Source: Lepidostoma basale (Eukaryota; Arthropoda; Insecta; Trichoptera; Lepidostomatidae). From it: a DNA stretch of 64,000 nt. The position numbers and the translations under genes are program-made. The stretch is from contig JAHDVF020000467.1 in assembly GCA_022606425.2 (NCBI GenBank), positions 248,001 to 312,000 on the forward strand, in the 5' to 3' direction. This document shows, piece after piece, positions 1-10,287 of the stretch (the stretch's first letter is position 1; each line of letters begins with the position of its first letter). Under the pieces are notes generated by a model. It was not told where the DNA came from, did not search any database, and saw only the letters and a list, made by a program, of their open reading frames with translations.

Positions 1-80
1 TTTTCTCAAGCGCGTACGCGATACGGGATAGCGCAGAATGGTACAGTCACAGTGAACGTATCACGTAGTTCAAATACGTA
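1..80. repeat. Dispersed repeat R1, partial copy
   Basis: The first 80 bases closely match 35066-35155 and 49405-49460, including the run gatacgggatagcg. The longer copies begin near 34374 and 49177 with a shared segment around ttccgagaaacgt. No coding capacity is seen and the superfamily is unknown. Confidence 0.7.
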
Positions 81-84
81 GGGT

Positions 85-388
85 GGTTAAGATGGTTTGG
101 ACACATGGAAAGAATGAGTGAAGACAGAATGGTAAAGAAGGTATATGTAAACGGCGTGAACGGAGCTAGAAATAGAGGAAGGCCGAGGAAAACGTGGCAC
201 TATCAAATCAATCAAATATTGAATGTCGGTCACGTGAGGAGTCGGAGAAATCAACGTGCGTGCATGACAAGATGTATGAATGTAAAGGAAGCGAGAGAAG
301 TATGTCAGGACAGAACAGTGTGGCGTTCCATTCTTTCTGCCTACCCCTCTGGGGAGACGGCGTGATGGTTAGTTAGTTAGTTAGTATA
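85..388 (+). mobile_element. Family A LINE, 3' fragment
   Basis: This is the C-terminal end of the family A second ORF, from the RWFGHMERM-like segment through RGRPRKTWHYQINQIL to the stop, followed by gatggttagttagttagt. It is truncated at the 5' end and open from about 105 to 365. The GTTA run at the end is the family tail. Confidence 0.85.
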
Positions 389-394
389 ATATCA

Positions 395-475
395 CAATTT
401 TTTTGTATTCACTGAGAATGTCGCGACAGCTGTTTCACCAACCGATGTTGGCATCATCAGGTGTTACAAAAAACG
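395..475 (-). ncRNA. Hammerhead ribozyme motif (Penelope-like type)
   Basis: Read on the minus strand, the catalytic core CTGATGA lies at 454-460, followed by a helix II able to form between TGCCAAC and GGTTGGT. GAAAC follows at 432-436, then a palindromic helix III (ACAGCTGT) ending in a GTC cleavage triplet at 425-427. These are the invariant parts of a type I hammerhead. The predicted helix I is weak, so activity is doubtful. The same sequence recurs near 18112-18297 and 45690-46090. Confidence 0.6.
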
Positions 476-499
476 TCAGTATCTGTTTGGCCATCTGCT

Positions 500-575
500 G
501 TGAACATGCTACTTAAATACACAAATTCTCTCACCTGCTCCAAGTTCTCTTCGTTCACACTTATGTTACAAACAA
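500..575 (-). mobile_element. Family A LINE, reverse transcriptase fragment
   Basis: On the minus strand this matches the segment after the RT domain of the best family A copy (around 23280-23345, the VDEFVYLG region). It is short and decayed. Confidence 0.6.
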
Positions 576-699
576 TTTTTTTTTTTTTTTTTTAATGTTG
601 TTTTAAATTTTGTTCAGTTTTAATTTTGTTTTTAAGTACAATGGAATTTAAACTGAGTTCACCAGACATTTATATGCAATACATCATTTTATTATTTTT

Positions 700-1012
700 T
701 AAAGGAATGTAGAGCGGAAAAAGGTATTATGACCAAAATTATTTAAGGATCGCTGCGTTGCCGTTGGTTCGGACATGGATAGAGAAATAATGGTTAAGAA
801 AGTATACGTTAAGGATGTAAATGGAGTACGGGATCGAGGTTGACCGAGGAAAACGTGGCATGACCAAATTAATCAAATTTTAAAGTTTGGTCACCTTAGA
901 AGTCGGAGGAATCATAAATGAATGTGGAGGAAGCTAGAGAGGTGTGAAAGGATAGAGTAGTGCGGTGGTTCATTCTCTCTGCCTACTCCTGCAGAAAAAC
1001 GGTGTGATTGTT
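700..1012 (+). mobile_element. Family A LINE, degenerate 3' fragment
   Basis: A decayed copy of the family A C-terminal region, with stops and a deletion. The gaccgaggaaaacgtgg core and the terminal cattctctctgcctac block remain. Confidence 0.75.
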
Positions 1013-1043
1013 TGTTTTGTATTGTTTTTATTTTATTATGATT

Positions 1044-1636
1044 TCAGAATAAAATAAATGGCGCACTCAAAGTCATTACTGCAAATAGAAATATAACCAC
1101 AGAAGCAAAGATGGCAGTACACAATGGAGTTCTAGTGCCAACCATCGTGTATGGAAGTGAAACTTGGAGCTGGCAAAAGAAGGATGAAAGCAGGATAAAC
1201 GCCGTAGAAATGAGATTACTTAGAAGAATTTGCGGGAAAACGTTGTATGATAGAATACCGAACGATGAAATAAGAAAGAAATGTATGGCAGATGACTGCA
1301 TCATTGATAAAATTAAAAAATGATCCCTGATTTGGTTTGGGCATATGAAATACATTTGGAACGAATGGATGAGAGTAGAATGGTTAAAAAATTGTACACA
1401 AGCAGCGTGAGTGGGAAAAGAAGCCGAGGACGACCGAGGAAAACATGGCATGACCAAATTAATCAATTACTAAAAGGCGGTCACATTCGAAGTCGGAATA
1501 TTCGACGTGCGTGCATGGTACGATGTATGAATGCAGATGAATCCCGAGAGGTATGTCAGGACAGAGCATTGTGGCGATCCATCCACTCTGCTTACCCCTC
1601 CGTGGAAATGGCGTGATGGTTAGTTAGTTAGTAAAA
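1044..1636 (+). mobile_element. Family A LINE, 3' fragment with nonsense mutation
   Basis: The frame opens at 1111 (MAVHNGVLVPTIVYGSETW), hits TGA at 1321-1323 where other copies have GGA, and resumes in another frame to 1616. It ends in gatggttagttagttagt. This is a dead copy of the subfamily that reads KLYTSSVSGKRSRGRPRK. Confidence 0.85.
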
Positions 1637-1689
1637 TCATTAGAATATCTCATAATGGAGTTTTAAATCATTGTTCTACAAAAACAAAA

Positions 1690-2215
1690 ACAAACCATCA
1701 CGCCATTTCCCCACAGGGGCAGGCAGAGAGAATGGACCGCCACACTTCTCTATCCTGGCAAACCTCTCTAGCTTCCTCCACATTCATACAACGAGTCATA
1801 CACGCACGTCGATTCCTCCGACTTCTAACATGACCAACCTTTAAAATTTGATTAATTTGGTCATGCCATGTTTTCCTCGGTCTGCCTCGACTTCGTACCC
1901 CATTTACATCATTAACGTATACTTTCTTAACCATTCTTTCTCCTTCCATGCGTTCCATATGTCCGAACCAAGGCAGCGAGCCTTTCATAATTTTGTTCAT
2001 AATACCTTCTTCCGCTCTACATTCCTTTCTTATATCAGCATTTGAGATTCTGTCGTATATGGTTCTACCCCACATACGTCTTAGGGACCTCATCCCTATC
2101 GCATTTATTCTGTTCTCATCCTTCTTCTGCCAGTTCCATGCTTCGCTTCCATATTTTAGGGTTGGGACCAGAACTCCATTGTGAACGGCCGTTTTCGCTT
2201 TCATTGATAAATTCT
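1690..2215 (-). mobile_element. Family A LINE, 3' fragment with open frame
   Basis: An uninterrupted minus-strand frame of 168 codons (1698-2204) covers the whole C-terminal domain of family A, from TAVHNGVLVPTLKYGSEAW to the stop. It is 5' truncated, with no RT domain. Confidence 0.85.
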
Positions 2216-2340
2216 AGTTTCCAATAAATATTTTTAAAGCTAGAAACAATAAATATCTTAATTGAAATTCCAAGTATGTATCGATTATTCTCTCAATTTC
2301 CTGCCCATCACTAAATACCGTGATGCAAGCTCGTTCCTTC

Positions 2341-2410
2341 GCCGCTGTGACGTCACGATTGAATTTGTGCATGTGACGTCACAAGGTTAATGACGTGACG
2401 TCAGACAACA
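2341..2410. promoter_or_regulatory. Cluster of three CRE/ATF palindromes
   Basis: The 8-base palindrome TGACGTCA occurs three times, at 2348-2355, 2374-2381 and 2396-2403. In most bZIP systems this is the CREB/ATF site. No gene start is evident next to it, so its target is unknown. Confidence 0.45.
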
Positions 2411-2521
2411 GAAACGGACTAGACGCACCGTGCGGTGCTGCCGCCTGGCGGGATCTCAATGAAGCTATACTAAAGGGTAGAAGAGAGGGACCGACCCAAA
2501 TCGGCGAATTTTTATGTATGT

Positions 2522-2915
2522 TTAACTAACTAACCATTACGCCGTTTTTCCGGAGGGAAAGGCAGAGAGGATGGATCGCCACATTGTTCTATACTGGCAT
2601 AATTCTCGCGCCTCTTCTACATTCACACATCGTGACATGCACGCTCGTCGATTGTTCCTACTTGGAACATGGCCGCCTTTCAGTAATTGATTAATTTGGT
2701 CGTGCCATGACTTCCTAGGCTTTCCTCGACTTCTTTTCCCATTCACACTACTTGTAAATATATTTTTTACTATTCTTCTCTCATACATTCCTTCCATATG
2801 TCCAAATCATCTTAGAGACCCTCTCTTAATTTTATTTATCACGCATTCATCCGCCTTACATTCCTTTCTTACTACATCATTAGATATTCTATCATACAAT
2901 GTTGTATGTTTAAAT
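2522..2915 (-). mobile_element. Family A LINE, degenerate 3' fragment
   Basis: Begins with the tail complement (aactaactaacc) and runs through the RGKPRKSWHDQINQLL-like segment. Open only from 2537 to 2797. Confidence 0.8.
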
Positions 2916-3146
2916 TGTCCAAATTAATTAATTTATTTTATTTGGTGTTTAAGTTATTAAGCGTGAAGTAAGGTTATTATTTTTTTTTTAATAAAAACTA
3001 ATTAAACTATTGTGGCAGTCGGAATTAAAATTAAACGTTAGGCATCAGACATGCGATAGAGTCGGTTGGAGAAGGTTCCTTGAGGCCCTATGCACCACGG
3101 AGGTGACAGGACAAAAAGAAGAAGAAGAAAAAACATTGTTTCTAAC

Positions 3147-3535
3147 TAACTAACCATCACGACGTCTCCCCGTATGGATAGGCAGAAATAATGGGCCGCC
3201 AAACTGTTCTTTCCTTGCACGCGTCTCTTGATTCATCTACATTCATACAATTTATTCGACTCAAGTGGCCGACATTCTATATTTGATTTATTTGATCGTG
3301 CCACGTTTTCCTCGGTCTTCCTCTATTTCTGGTTCCATTTACATGATTAACAAATAATTTTTTTACCATTCTTTCTTCATTCATTCTTTCCATATGTCCA
3401 AACATCTTAATGATCCATTCGCACCGCATTCACTTCTTATATTTTCATTCGACACTCTATCATACACAGAGTATTCACACATTCGTCTAAGAGATCTCAT
3501 TTCTACTGCATTTATTCTTCTTTCATCCTTCCTTG
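3147..3535 (-). mobile_element. Family A LINE, decayed copy
   Basis: Shows the same order of blocks as 43155-43560 (tail complement, SAYPS end, GRPRKTW, RWFGHMERM, WQKKDE) but with many indels and no open frame. Confidence 0.75.
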
Positions 3536-3818
3536 TTATGTATTTTTAATATAAATTTAAATTAAATTTAAAAAACGTTATATGTAGGTATAAAGATTTT
3601 TAACAATATTTTTTTTGCTTTATTTCAAACGAATTTTCGAACTAGGGTCGTACACGTGTTTTTGTCAATCCGATATGGTCAGACTCTTGCGAGTAGAGAC
3701 TCGCTTTTGCCGCTTATACGTCCCGACATTCCACCGGCACACCGCGAGGTATGCCAGCGCGGAACATTTGCTTGCCAGTTTACGGCAAACTCTTGCCAGG
3801 GGAAGACCGAGCACCGAA

Positions 3819-3895
3819 ATGCCTTCCTGCGTAATTATCAAGTGCAAAAATACGTCCAGTAATAAGAACAAAAGCGATGGCATCACCTTTCATAT
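3819..3895 (+). CDS. THAP-domain gene, exon 1
   Basis: This exon encodes the first 25 residues plus two bases of a THAP zinc finger, starting MPSC and containing the first two zinc ligands C4 and C9. The donor GTAAGT begins at 3896. Joined in phase to the exon at 7109, it gives an 87-residue THAP domain with C4, C9, W37, C59 and H62 and the closing LPVF. THAP proteins are C2CH zinc-dependent DNA-binding proteins, many derived from P-element transposase. The intron after the FHM/FPKE junction is at the position common in THAP genes. ATG at 3819 is chosen because THAP domains begin with the start methionine three residues before the first cysteine. Confidence 0.85.
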
Positions 3896-4330
3896 GTAAG
3901 TTTTAAATTTCATTTATTTATTTTAAATATATGAGGCCACTAGGACGAGAATGGTCTAACCAACATTTTTTGAAAAATTTAGTTACTGGTCTAACCCACA
4001 CCTATTTGTGACCTACTATAAAAGAAAAATTAATCTAACCACTAATCTAATGTGGTCTATTATAAGTAACCATCAAAAAATATCCTTAAACTTTATATTT
4101 CCCAATATTTCAAATACTATTCTAAAGACATTCACCAAACAAACAAGGTTTATCACTAAAGAAGACCATAAACAATACAGTTTTTAAAAAAAATGGGGAA
4201 AAAACGTCAAATTTTCAATCGCATTTATCTCTATTGTCTAAATTTGGGGTTAGACCACTCTTGCCCTGGCGGCCTCATATCTAAAGCATTACAGATTTTT
4301 TTCCAACAATTAAAGATCAAATCAAATCAA
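3896..4330. other. THAP intron, AT-rich, no feature
   Basis: AT-rich sequence within the intron of the THAP gene. I see no coding capacity and no recognised repeat here. Confidence 0.5.
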
Positions 4331-4770
4331 ATCAGTTTATTTCATCAACAGACATTACAAAATTATTTTTAAGGCATCTATTGAGAACAGGTAAAATAAT
4401 ATATTATGTATAGTATACTACCAGAAACGCAAAAGAGATGGTTCAACATTAGGAAGACATGATACTCTCCAGAATTAAGAGTATTTGCCTTCTGAACGTA
4501 ATTTCACTAACATGAAAGACGTTGATCTCCGTTCAGCAGACTAATTGCTCTTCCCACCGGTGTCACCAGAGGCAGATTGGTTCTGGCGGCCGGTAAGTAA
4601 AACAATATGTGCTGTCGCTGTCGGAGATATCTATCGGAGACAAAAAGCCGAACACCCTCCAGTACGGCCGAGTTCTCGAAGTATCCCCTAATTAATCTAA
4701 AGAAATGGGTAATTAGATGTCCATCTCTTCGAAGCTGTAGAGAATTGGTTCCGAGCATTCCCAAAATAAA
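4330..4770 (-). mobile_element. Family F LINE, 3' end
   Basis: The minus-strand frame reads MGMLGTNSLQLRRDGHL and onward to SLLNG, then a 3' untranslated region ending in a short run of ATTTG-type units (complement at 4318-4340). This resembles the tail of an I/Jockey-type non-LTR element. Copies also lie at 6240, 10610, 11400, 12468 and 27580. Confidence 0.75.
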
Positions 4771-4832
4771 TACAAGTTACAATAGAGATACAAGTTAGAG
4801 ATACACAATAATAAGTAATACACAATAAAATA

Positions 4833-5575
4833 CGAGGGTAATTCGTAAAGTAAGGTTCCCTATGCTGCCAATAAAGATAGCGGCGCGCTGGGAGAAATCT
4901 GGAACCACTGGCTGACTCATCAACTCCTCCACTCTCTATCGCTGCCGCTCCCGCCACGCTACACCCCTTAGTGTTGGCCTGGCAGCCATCGAAGATGGAG
5001 CTTCCTATTGCTGTTTCCGCCAGATACGAAGTTGAGAGCGTAATGCTTGAGGATCTGAGGATTATCATTAACGAACTTGGTCTTCGTATTCCTGGGACTT
5101 CCAACACAACAATTCACAAAATTTTAACTGAAAAATTAGGCTATCGAAAGGTGTGTGCGCGGTGGATACCACGAATGCTCACAGAAAACCACAAGCAGAA
5201 ACGTGTTGAGCGCTCGACCTCATGTCTCAAATCAAACTCATGAACTGCTGACATATTTTGGCTGGACTGTTTGGCCCCACCCACCCTACAGTTTGGACCT
5301 AGACCCTAGTAATTACCACTTATTCCCAAAATTAAAGGAACACTTGGGTGGATTGCGCTTCCATACTGACCATGAAGTCAAGGAAGAGGTTATTCGATTT
5401 CTCAGAGGAATGGCGGCAGAATTTTCTGACTTGGGGATACAAAAGTTGGAGTATCGTCTGCAAAAGTGTTTTGACAGAAACCGCGATTATGTATAAAAAT
5501 AAAGTAAGTTTTAAGCTTTAAAATTATGTTTAATGCTAAGGAAAACAATAAAGCTTATTTTATGAATAACCCTAG
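4833..5575 (+). mobile_element. mariner element, internally deleted
   Basis: The element is flanked by TA at 4831-4832 and 5576-5577. The ends are imperfect inverted repeats: cgagggtaattcgtaaagta on the left, and ctagggttattcataaaata as the complement of the right. Translation shows two separated pieces of a mariner transposase. One is the helix-turn-helix end, TIHKILTEKLGYRKVCARWI near 5110. The other is the last catalytic block, HPPYSLDLDPSNYHLF near 5279-5330, running on to DLGIQKLEYRLQKC. The middle of the catalytic domain is missing and a frame change separates the pieces, so this copy cannot encode an active enzyme. Confidence 0.85.
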
Positions 5576-5639
5576 TAATAAAAAGAGCGAGAAACATAAG
5601 ATGCATGACAAATCAATAAAATACCTACATATACCATAC

Positions 5640-6060
5640 AATTATAATACAGATAGTACTTCCCTCAGATGAGCCAAACTATCACAAAATACGTCAAACT
5701 CCGAGGTGATACGATTAAGCAAAGATATTGCTCTACCTACCGGTATAAACATTGGCAGGTTGGTTCTGCATCGTGGGGGATAAAACAATTTATGGCCCCT
5801 TTGTCGAAGATAAATTATCAGGAACGTACAGACCTACATCACTCAGGATTTCTGAGTTGTGTATACAACCGCCTATCAGTCGAAAGATATGAACACCCAA
5901 GTGAATGTCTCGTCTCCCCTCGAGTGACTGGTAGCCTAGCATCCCTAGCAAGAAATCAGTCGGAAAGAGCCACGGGTAATATCCATACTCCCTAAGATAG
6001 AGGTATCGCAGAATTTTTTTCTGCACCTTCTCCACCATCAGGGAATATCTTCGTCATCAG
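5640..6060 (-). mobile_element. Family F LINE, 3' fragment
   Basis: The minus-strand frame 5790-6038 reads VQKKILRYLYLREYGYYPW then LLGMLGYQSLEGRRD. This is the C-terminal part of family F with a frameshift near DNLSSTKGP. Confidence 0.75.
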
Positions 6061-6239
6061 GAAGTTAAATATGATATCTTCATCAGCCTACATCCATTTA
6101 CTCCTGGACGTATGGACAACCTGGACTGTATGGTATAACATGGACTTATTCTTCAAAAAAATATATTATAAGATGTAAAAACATGAAGAAAATTAAGTCC
6201 ACATTTTTATACTAATTGACTTTACATTTTTTACGAGAG

Positions 6240-6990
6240 TATTGCGTACTGTTTATTACAGATACACAATGGATAACCAGCAACTTAAGCGTGTTTCAAC
6301 GATAAAGGATCTTGGTATTATTTATGAAAGTAGGCTGACTTTCCATACTCACATCATGAGAATATGTGGAGTTGCACTGAAAATGTTGGGATTTATTCTC
6401 CGAACTGGTAGAGTTTTCAAGAATCCCTATGTTTTGCGAATTTTTTTATAACTCATTGGTCCGGGCTGGCTCGAGTGTGGCTCGGTGATATGGAGTCCCC
6501 ACGAGGCGAGATACTCGCTAATGTTAGAGGGGGTTCAGAAAAGATTTCTGAGATATCTCTACATGAGGGAGTTTGGTAGCTATCCGTGGCTTTATCCCAC
6601 TGCATTCCTCTTGGGCATGCTGGGGACCAATAGCTTAAAGATAAGAAGGGATGGGTGCACACTTACCCATTTCTTCAGACTTATCAGGGGATTCTTTGAG
6701 AATTCCGTCATCTTGGAGGCTATCCATCTTTATGCTCCGGATGGTTATCTTCGACAGCGTCAGCACAGACTGTTTTATCTCCCAGCATGCTGAACCAACC
6801 TGCCTCTAGTGATGACGGTGGGAAGAGCAATAAAACTGCTGAACATGATTGATTCGGAGATCGATGTCTTTCATATTCGTGAAAGTACGTTCAGAAGACA
6901 AATACTCTTGACTTTGGAGAGTATCTTGTATTCCTAATGTCGAACCATCTCTCATGCGTTCCTGTTATTATATATTTATTCGTGATCCAT
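6240..6990 (+). mobile_element. Family F LINE, longest 3' copy
   Basis: Two frames (6269-6451 and 6485-6793) cover the end of the RT and the C-terminal domain, including STIKDLGIIYESRLTFHTHI, which is the connection domain of non-LTR reverse transcriptases. A frameshift near 6450 and a stop at 6791 kill it. Confidence 0.8.
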
Positions 6991-7108
6991 TAAATGTATA
7001 ATTATAAATATAAAAAGAGGATATGACCAAAATCGCTATTAACTTTTTTTTTTTTCAAAAGCAGGTTTATTCCACTTTCAAAAATAACGTCTAAAGTATT
7101 GTGTTCAG

Positions 7109-7292
7109 GTTTCCAAAGGAGCTTACAAAGAGGCAACAATGGATAGGACTGGTTCAGATAGAGAGAAATGAATTCACTTGGACTCCATCAAAAACTAGTG
7201 TCATGTGTTCTGAACATTTTGATAAAGAAAGTTTTTACAAAACTAAAAAAGGTTTACGACGCCTGCATAATAATGCGTTACCCGTTTTTGAG
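7109..7292 (+). CDS. THAP-domain gene, exon 2
   Basis: Preceded by the acceptor ttcag at 7104-7108 and followed by the donor GTAGGT at 7293. It encodes FPKELTKRQQWIGLVQIER and ends RLHNNALPVFE. It contains the invariant tryptophan (W37), the CSEHF ligands (C59, H62) and the LPVF motif that closes a THAP fold. It ends in phase 0. No private 3' exon is recognisable downstream: the frame continuing into the intron stops after 44 residues that look like intron translation. Either the rest of the protein is spliced from far downstream or the gene is truncated. Confidence 0.85.
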
Positions 7293-7466
7293 GTAGGTGT
7301 CCAATATTTTTATCTTGTAACAAAAATAACTATTAATTTTTTATTCCAGTATTGTGAAAAATCTTTTATTATTCATATACCATTATTTTTGACATTAATA
7401 GATATTTTATATATTACTAACTGACCCGGCAACGCCTCGCTATTGCTATATTCGAGTATCTAAATA

Positions 7467-7715
7467 AACTAAACTAACTAACTAACTTACCATCACGCCG
7501 TCTCCCCGGAGAGGTAGGCAGAAAGAATGGAACGCCACACTGTTCTGTCCTGACATACTTCTCTCGCTTCCTCTACATTCATACATCTTGTCATGCACGC
7601 ACGGTCACGTGGCGAGTCGTCGATTTCTCCAACTCGCCACGTGACCGACATTTAATATTTGATTGCTTTGATCGTGCCACGTTTTCCTCGGCCTTCCTCT
7701 ATATCTAGCTCCGTT
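7467..7715 (-). mobile_element. Family A LINE, degenerate fragment
   Basis: Tail complement followed by the C-terminal coding block, with a small local duplication of the gtcacgtggcgagtc segment near 7605-7645. No open frame. Confidence 0.75.
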
Positions 7716-7764
7716 TTAATTAAATTAAATTAATACCAGTACGGTTCATAAGGCCAAAATCTAC

Positions 7765-7830
7765 GAAAATCTGAAACACCCGATGATGTCAACATAGGTT
7801 GACGAAACAGCTAAATAAAATACAGTTGTG
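7765..7830 (+). repeat. Decayed hammerhead-type repeat
   Basis: Carries cccgatgatgtcaacat, then ggttgacgaaacagct, the same order as the hammerhead copies at 18214 and 45795. The core is CCGATGA instead of CTGATGA and the cleavage triplet is lost. Confidence 0.55.
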
Positions 7831-8275
7831 AAAAAATGCGTTCTGCCAGTTGGTACTTATGGTATTGAAACTGTTACATTGTCCAAACAAAGTGCCGAGA
7901 AACTACGAGTGACCCAAAGAGCCATGGAAAGAGCCATGGTAGGAATAAGCCTAAGAGACAGAGTCAGAAACGATACGGTGAGAGAAAAAACAAAGGTCAC
8001 TGACATCATCCACCGGGTGTAGACTCTAAAATGGCAATGGGCCGGTCACGTAGCCAGAAGATCAGATGAAAAGTGGGCAAGAAGACTGCTGACTTGGAGA
8101 CCGTGGACGGCAAAGAGAAGTGCAGGGCGACCGCAGCTACGGTGGAAGGATGATCTGAACAGACACGTCGGAATAACCTGGATGCAGTCTGTACAGGACA
8201 GAGTGACTGGAAGCAAATGGAGGAGGCCTTTGCCCAGGAGTGGACGGTAATAGGCTGAGGAAGAAGAAGAAGAAG
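7830..8275 (+). mobile_element. Family K LINE, 3' end
   Basis: Encodes CVLPVGTYGIETVTLSKQSA and then, after a stop, WQWAGHVARRSDEKW and WRPWTAKRSAGRPQLRWKDD, ending in taggctgaggaag with GAA repeats. This is the C-terminal region of an RTE-like LINE. A second copy lies at 55738-56268, and a bare terminal scrap (taggctgaggaag) at 8545-8575. Confidence 0.8.
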
Positions 8276-8650
8276 ACGAATACATTTAACTGAAAAATGC
8301 GTTTATTACACTTTGAAGGATTCTATTTAGAAATTTATCAAAGTTGATAAGTTGTTATATTATATTTAAAAAAAGATAATAATGTTGATGACTAGAAGAT
8401 AACAGCGAGCTGTTGAAACCGGGTGAAACTACTCGTATAAAACCATGTTAATTACAAAGCATTTTAAAAATATATAACGAAGCATTTTTTGTTATTCTAA
8501 CTTATTTTGTAATTCTCATTTGAAAGTGTAAAATGACGTACGTCTAGGCTGAGGAAGAAGAAGAAGAAGAAAACAAAGTTTTTTTTCAACCCACCCGGAC
8601 CTAAGATGCCCCTAAAACAACGTTTCACTCGATAACTTGACAATCATAGG
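8276..8650. other. AT-rich spacer
   Basis: Apart from the family K terminal scrap at 8545-8575, I recognise nothing in this stretch. Confidence 0.4.
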
Positions 8651-8652
8651 TA

Positions 8653-9547
8653 CAGTAGAGTCTCGGTTATCCGACCTTCGGTTATCCGACCTTCCGAGTT
8701 ATCCGACCTTCCGAGTTATCCGACCTTTCGAATTATCCGACCTACCGCGGCAATGCCCCTTCCCTTTACCCGACTGCACGCATTATATTCGCGCGCTAGG
8801 CGACAGTCTTCAGTGCTTACGTAGCTCTTTCGCTGAGAGGACGTGTTGCGCATTGTTTCCTTGTTTCGTTTTTGCCGTTTTGTTAGACTGTTAGTTGTGT
8901 TTTGATTTTGTCGTCTTTAAAAGTTGTGGTGATGGCTTCAAAACGTAAAAAGGTGATTGTGTCAATGGAAGAAAAACTGAAAGCCTTGAAGAGATTAGAC
9001 AATGGTGAAACTTTATTAAAAGTGGCGCAAGATCATAACGTAGGAAAAACAACGGTAGGAGACTGGAATAGGAATCGCAAAGAAATTGAAAAATGGTGTT
9101 CTCAGCGACTCACGGCAACTGCTTTGGAAGATCGGAAGACCATGAAAAAATGTGACTACGAAAAAGTAAGCGAAGCTCTGTACCTGTGGTTTACTCAACA
9201 TAGAGATAAAGGCGTACCGATATCAGGACCAATCTTACAAGAAAAAGCCTTAAAGTTCCGAAATGAACTGAACGAAGGTGAACCTGATTTCACAGCTAGT
9301 GTTGGTTGGATCGATAGATGGAAAAAAAGATACGGAATTCGGCAGCTCAATATCAGTGGCGAGAAGCTTTCAGCATTGTATGTGAGTATGTACCTACTGT
9401 AAAACATGTTTTATTACTTTGCCGTAAGTGCATTTTGATGTTTTAGTTCGTTACATTCAGTTATGTTACATGTACTCGTACGTATCATTTTCCGTGTTAT
9501 ACGACCTTGCCGCGGCCGTTTTAGGTCGGATAATCGTGACTCTACTG
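8653..9547 (+). mobile_element. Complete 895-bp Tigger/pogo-type element carrying one exon
   Basis: The ends are 25-bp inverted repeats with two mismatches, both beginning CAGTAGAGTC, flanked by TA at 8651-8652 and 9548-9549. Tigger/pogo elements duplicate TA and often begin CAG. The left end has five copies of TTATCCGACCT starting at 8667, 8682, 8699, 8716 and 8733, spaced 15 then 17 bases, a likely binding-site array. The interior holds only the CENP-B-type DNA-binding exon at 8932 with its splice donor and no catalytic domain, yet both ends are intact. Confidence 0.9.
8932..9381 (+). CDS. CENP-B/jerky-type DNA-binding exon
   Basis: ATG at 8932 opens an intact 150-codon frame. Residues 1-60 form the CENP-B N-terminal helix-turn-helix (MASKRKKVIVSMEEKLKALK through VGKTTVGDWNRNRKEI). 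Residues 70-140 form the second helix-turn-helix of the Tc5/CENP-B type, with the family signature PISGPILQEKA and ASVGWIDRWKKRYGI. The exon ends at GEKLSALY with the donor GTGAGT at 9382, in phase 0; an alternative donor GTATGT lies at 9378. Full Tigger proteins continue into a DDE domain, which is absent here. It could serve as an exonised DNA-binding domain, or be a deletion derivative that keeps its DNA-binding part. Confidence 0.8.
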
Positions 9548-9705
9548 TACTAACAATTTGATTCATAATTTTTGTAATCTTTGTAATAATGCATAGGAAT
9601 ACTTGTGCATTTTTAGTTTTTAAATATTCAAAACGTGTGAATTACAATTAATTGTTTTGATAAATATTCGGGAGATTTTCGGTCAAAGCCGCCACGCGTT
9701 CTTCT

Positions 9706-10150
9706 GCACTTTGACTTAGACTTGGATCTTCTGGCTTACAGAGGTTCAGCTCATGTGGTTATTCCTCTTACGTCTGATGGGAACATTGTTGGAAGGTGAT
9801 TTGGTGGGTTGTTAGTTTATGCGAGGGCATGATTTGTGTGGTCCGGAATGTTCCTCTGAATGTGAATCGATTTTGGGGCGGCTGGAGGTGTTTGGGTCGT
9901 AATTTGAGAAGTCTTTTATTGTGGGGTTAGGGTGCGAAGGGAGTCCTTTGTAAAAACGTTCGGCAAGTTTCAGAATGAATTCATCTATCATCGGGATTCC
10001 CGGTTCTAGGTGCAGTTGTGTGATCCTGGTCCTGGATAAACGGATAGCCTTATTTTGCAGGATTTGGAGTTTTCGTATCTGACTCGAAGCTGCATATTGT
10101 CACCGATACATCCGTATCGTTTGCTCTATGTTCACCCGTGACATGTTTTT
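9706..10150 (-). mobile_element. Jockey-like LINE, 3' fragment
   Basis: On the minus strand the sequence corresponds to the C-terminal region also seen at 38095-38525 (YAVPIWGYAASSHIRKLQIL and onward) and ends at the block cttacagaggttcagctc. No open frame remains. Confidence 0.65.
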
Positions 10151-10287
10151 TTATTTCACTCTCGCTACTACGCGGACAGCCGCGTGAAAGCAAGACAGCT
10201 GTACTACCTACGCATTGCTTGAAGCCAATTTTTTCTATTGTCTTGTAACAGTGATTCCAAAAGTTTTATTTTTTTTAGTTTTAAGGT

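Noticed and set aside
360..388. GTTA runs as telomeric repeats
   Set aside because: Insect telomere repeats are usually TTAGG. These are short TTAG/GTTA runs only at the ends of one LINE family.
1044..1466. Long minus-strand frame opposite a family A copy
   Set aside because: It is the antisense of the LINE coding region. The same happens at most family A copies (for example 30341-30721, 60724-61164).
7293..7424. Continuation of the THAP exon 2 frame beyond the donor
   Set aside because: The added 44 residues are hydrophobic and low in complexity, as expected for intron translation. A THAP domain ends at LPVFE just before GTAGGT.
8395..8450. Hammerhead ribozyme
   Set aside because: It has a GAAACC block near gctgttgaaaccgggtgaaac but no CTGANGA core at a suitable distance.
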